Below, piece after piece: positions 63,051 through 64,000 of a stretch of DNA of 64,000 nucleotides. The notes beneath the pieces were generated by a model, which saw only the letters and a program-made list of their open reading frames with translations, did no database searches and had not been told where the DNA came from. How positions within the stretch are numbered: position 1 is the first letter of the stretch; each line of letters begins with the position of its first letter. Source of the DNA: Urechis unicinctus (Eukaryota; Annelida; Polychaeta; Xenopneusta; Urechidae); assembly GCA_034190875.2 (NCBI GenBank), contig CM067345.1, forward strand, positions 21,192,459 through 21,256,458. The letters run 5' to 3'. The position numbers and the translations under genes are program-made.

Positions 63051-63800
63051 CCAGAGCAATAGAATGGCGCCTAAGTTGCCTTCCTATGATTGGAGTACGT
63101 GGCAGTCCGTGCTGTCAATTGCTTGGAATATTACATAGATTGCGATCCGCTATGTTTGCTGTCGACATTGGATGACTGCTCATCAACCGCCTTACTTTAT
63201 TAATGGTTTATCCGCTGGAAACCGACTTTGTGCCTTGGTCTTACTATTGTACTGCACCATTGCTTCGTAACGAATATACATTGAACAATACAAAGAATAC
63301 TTCTAATGATACAATATGTTCCACATGTATAGACTATAAAGTGATTATAACAGTTTTACACCCAGGTGTTTGATTGATTACATGATTGTAGCATTTAAGA
63401 TATCAATACATCTCAATTTATATGAATACAAGTCGTCAAAACCGCTCCCTGGCTCACTGTCCGTTTTGGTGCACCTCTTTCTGCTGTTATCAATGTGATT
63501 CATGATACGCTCCACAAGCCATGCAATGATTGTTTCACACAAAATATCGCTTTTAAAGGAAATAATAGCCGGACAATGATGTAATGATAACGAGCATGGG
63601 GTCATCTGGCGGACATGCGACGTGGTATATGTTCTCAGCCGTTTTCATATTGACAATAAATGAGACTCACCGGGCGTACTTGTACTGCAGCAATACCAGT
63701 GGTGTAGAGCTTTGGTGTGGGAATATATGCAAAAACAATTTGTATATATAAGTACACAACTTATATATATATATACATTGCGCCGATCGCTCAAATACAA
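63051..63800. other. Right flank of the Polinton; no gene recognised
   Basis: AT-rich sequence with a short TA run at about 63760. No exon seen. Confidence 0.45.
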
Positions 63801-63807
63801 AGCAAGT

Positions 63808-64000
63808 CAAATTGATTGTTGTTTACCGAGCTTCACCAAACACAAAAGACAAGCTCTCTCATTCTCTCTGCATACATGAGTTTGCAGCGTTCATAGAAAA
63901 ATAAATGTTGACCCAGGGAAATCTGCTTATTATTGGAGATTTCAATTACCATGAAGATGTTGCTTATAACACAGAGGCAACCCAGTTAAAAGAGGTTTTG
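63808..64000 (+). pseudogene. LINE endonuclease fragment, cut by the window end
   Basis: The frame KLIVVYRASPNTKDKL, then HEFAAFIEK, stop (TAA), then LLIIGDFNYHEDVAYNTEA matches the central part of an APE-type endonuclease of CR1/L2-like LINEs (VYR and GDFN motifs). An in-frame stop separates the two. The rest lies outside the window. Confidence 0.65.

Overview
The window is nuclear DNA of an animal, most likely a marine invertebrate. Genes are split by GT-AG (and one GC-AG) introns, intergenic DNA is AT-rich, there are many long (TA)n, (TG)n and (TC)n tracts, and animal-type mobile elements of several classes are present. The species cannot be named from the sequence.

1-25.1 kb, minus strand: a tandem array of short-chain dehydrogenase/reductase genes of the L-xylulose/dicarbonyl reductase (DCXR) type. 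Two copies (6634-12312 and 23313-25066) splice to exactly 244 residues from seven exons with the same intron phases and a complete catalytic tetrad. One copy lacks two exons, and at least five further places hold decayed exons. Flanking sequence is duplicated with the exons. Intron 2 of the first complete gene holds a 3.6 kb element (8264-11886) with about 76 bp inverted termini. A YqaJ-exonuclease/PHD-finger relic lies at 20.4-21.1 kb.

25-48.6 kb: gene-poor. It holds microsatellites, diverged direct repeats, a solo DIRS-type terminal repeat (26.2 kb), a second decayed virus-like element that still shows a packaging-ATPase signature (30.4-33.15 kb) and shares a protein family with the 8.3-11.9 kb element, a diverged 3-5 kb internal duplication (35-43 kb), and a decayed DIRS/Ngaro-like tyrosine-recombinase retrotransposon (43.6-47.8 kb).

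48,642-63,044: a 14.4 kb Polinton/Maverick (adintovirus-type endogenous virus) with exact boundaries: inverted terminal repeats and a 6-bp target duplication CATGAT. The left arm carries an 88-aa ORF and an intron-containing protein-primed DNA polymerase B that is broken by deletions and frameshifts. The right arm, on the other strand, carries protease, major capsid protein (with an apparent in-frame internal deletion), a basic AT-hook protein, a penton-like minor capsid protein (split by one in-frame TAG), a small membrane protein, a chromodomain integrase, an uncharacterised conserved gene (frameshifted), a basic/hydrophobic protein, a packaging ATPase whose tail runs into a TA microsatellite, and four small unknown genes. 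Eight consecutive right-arm genes are packed with overlapping stop/start codons or gaps of 1-2 nt. Several units have their own TATA box, and two promoters carry tandem repeats.

The last 200 bases hold a LINE endonuclease fragment that runs off the window. The most notable material is the second, unnamed virus-like element family (two loci) and the unequal decay and gene packing of the Polinton.
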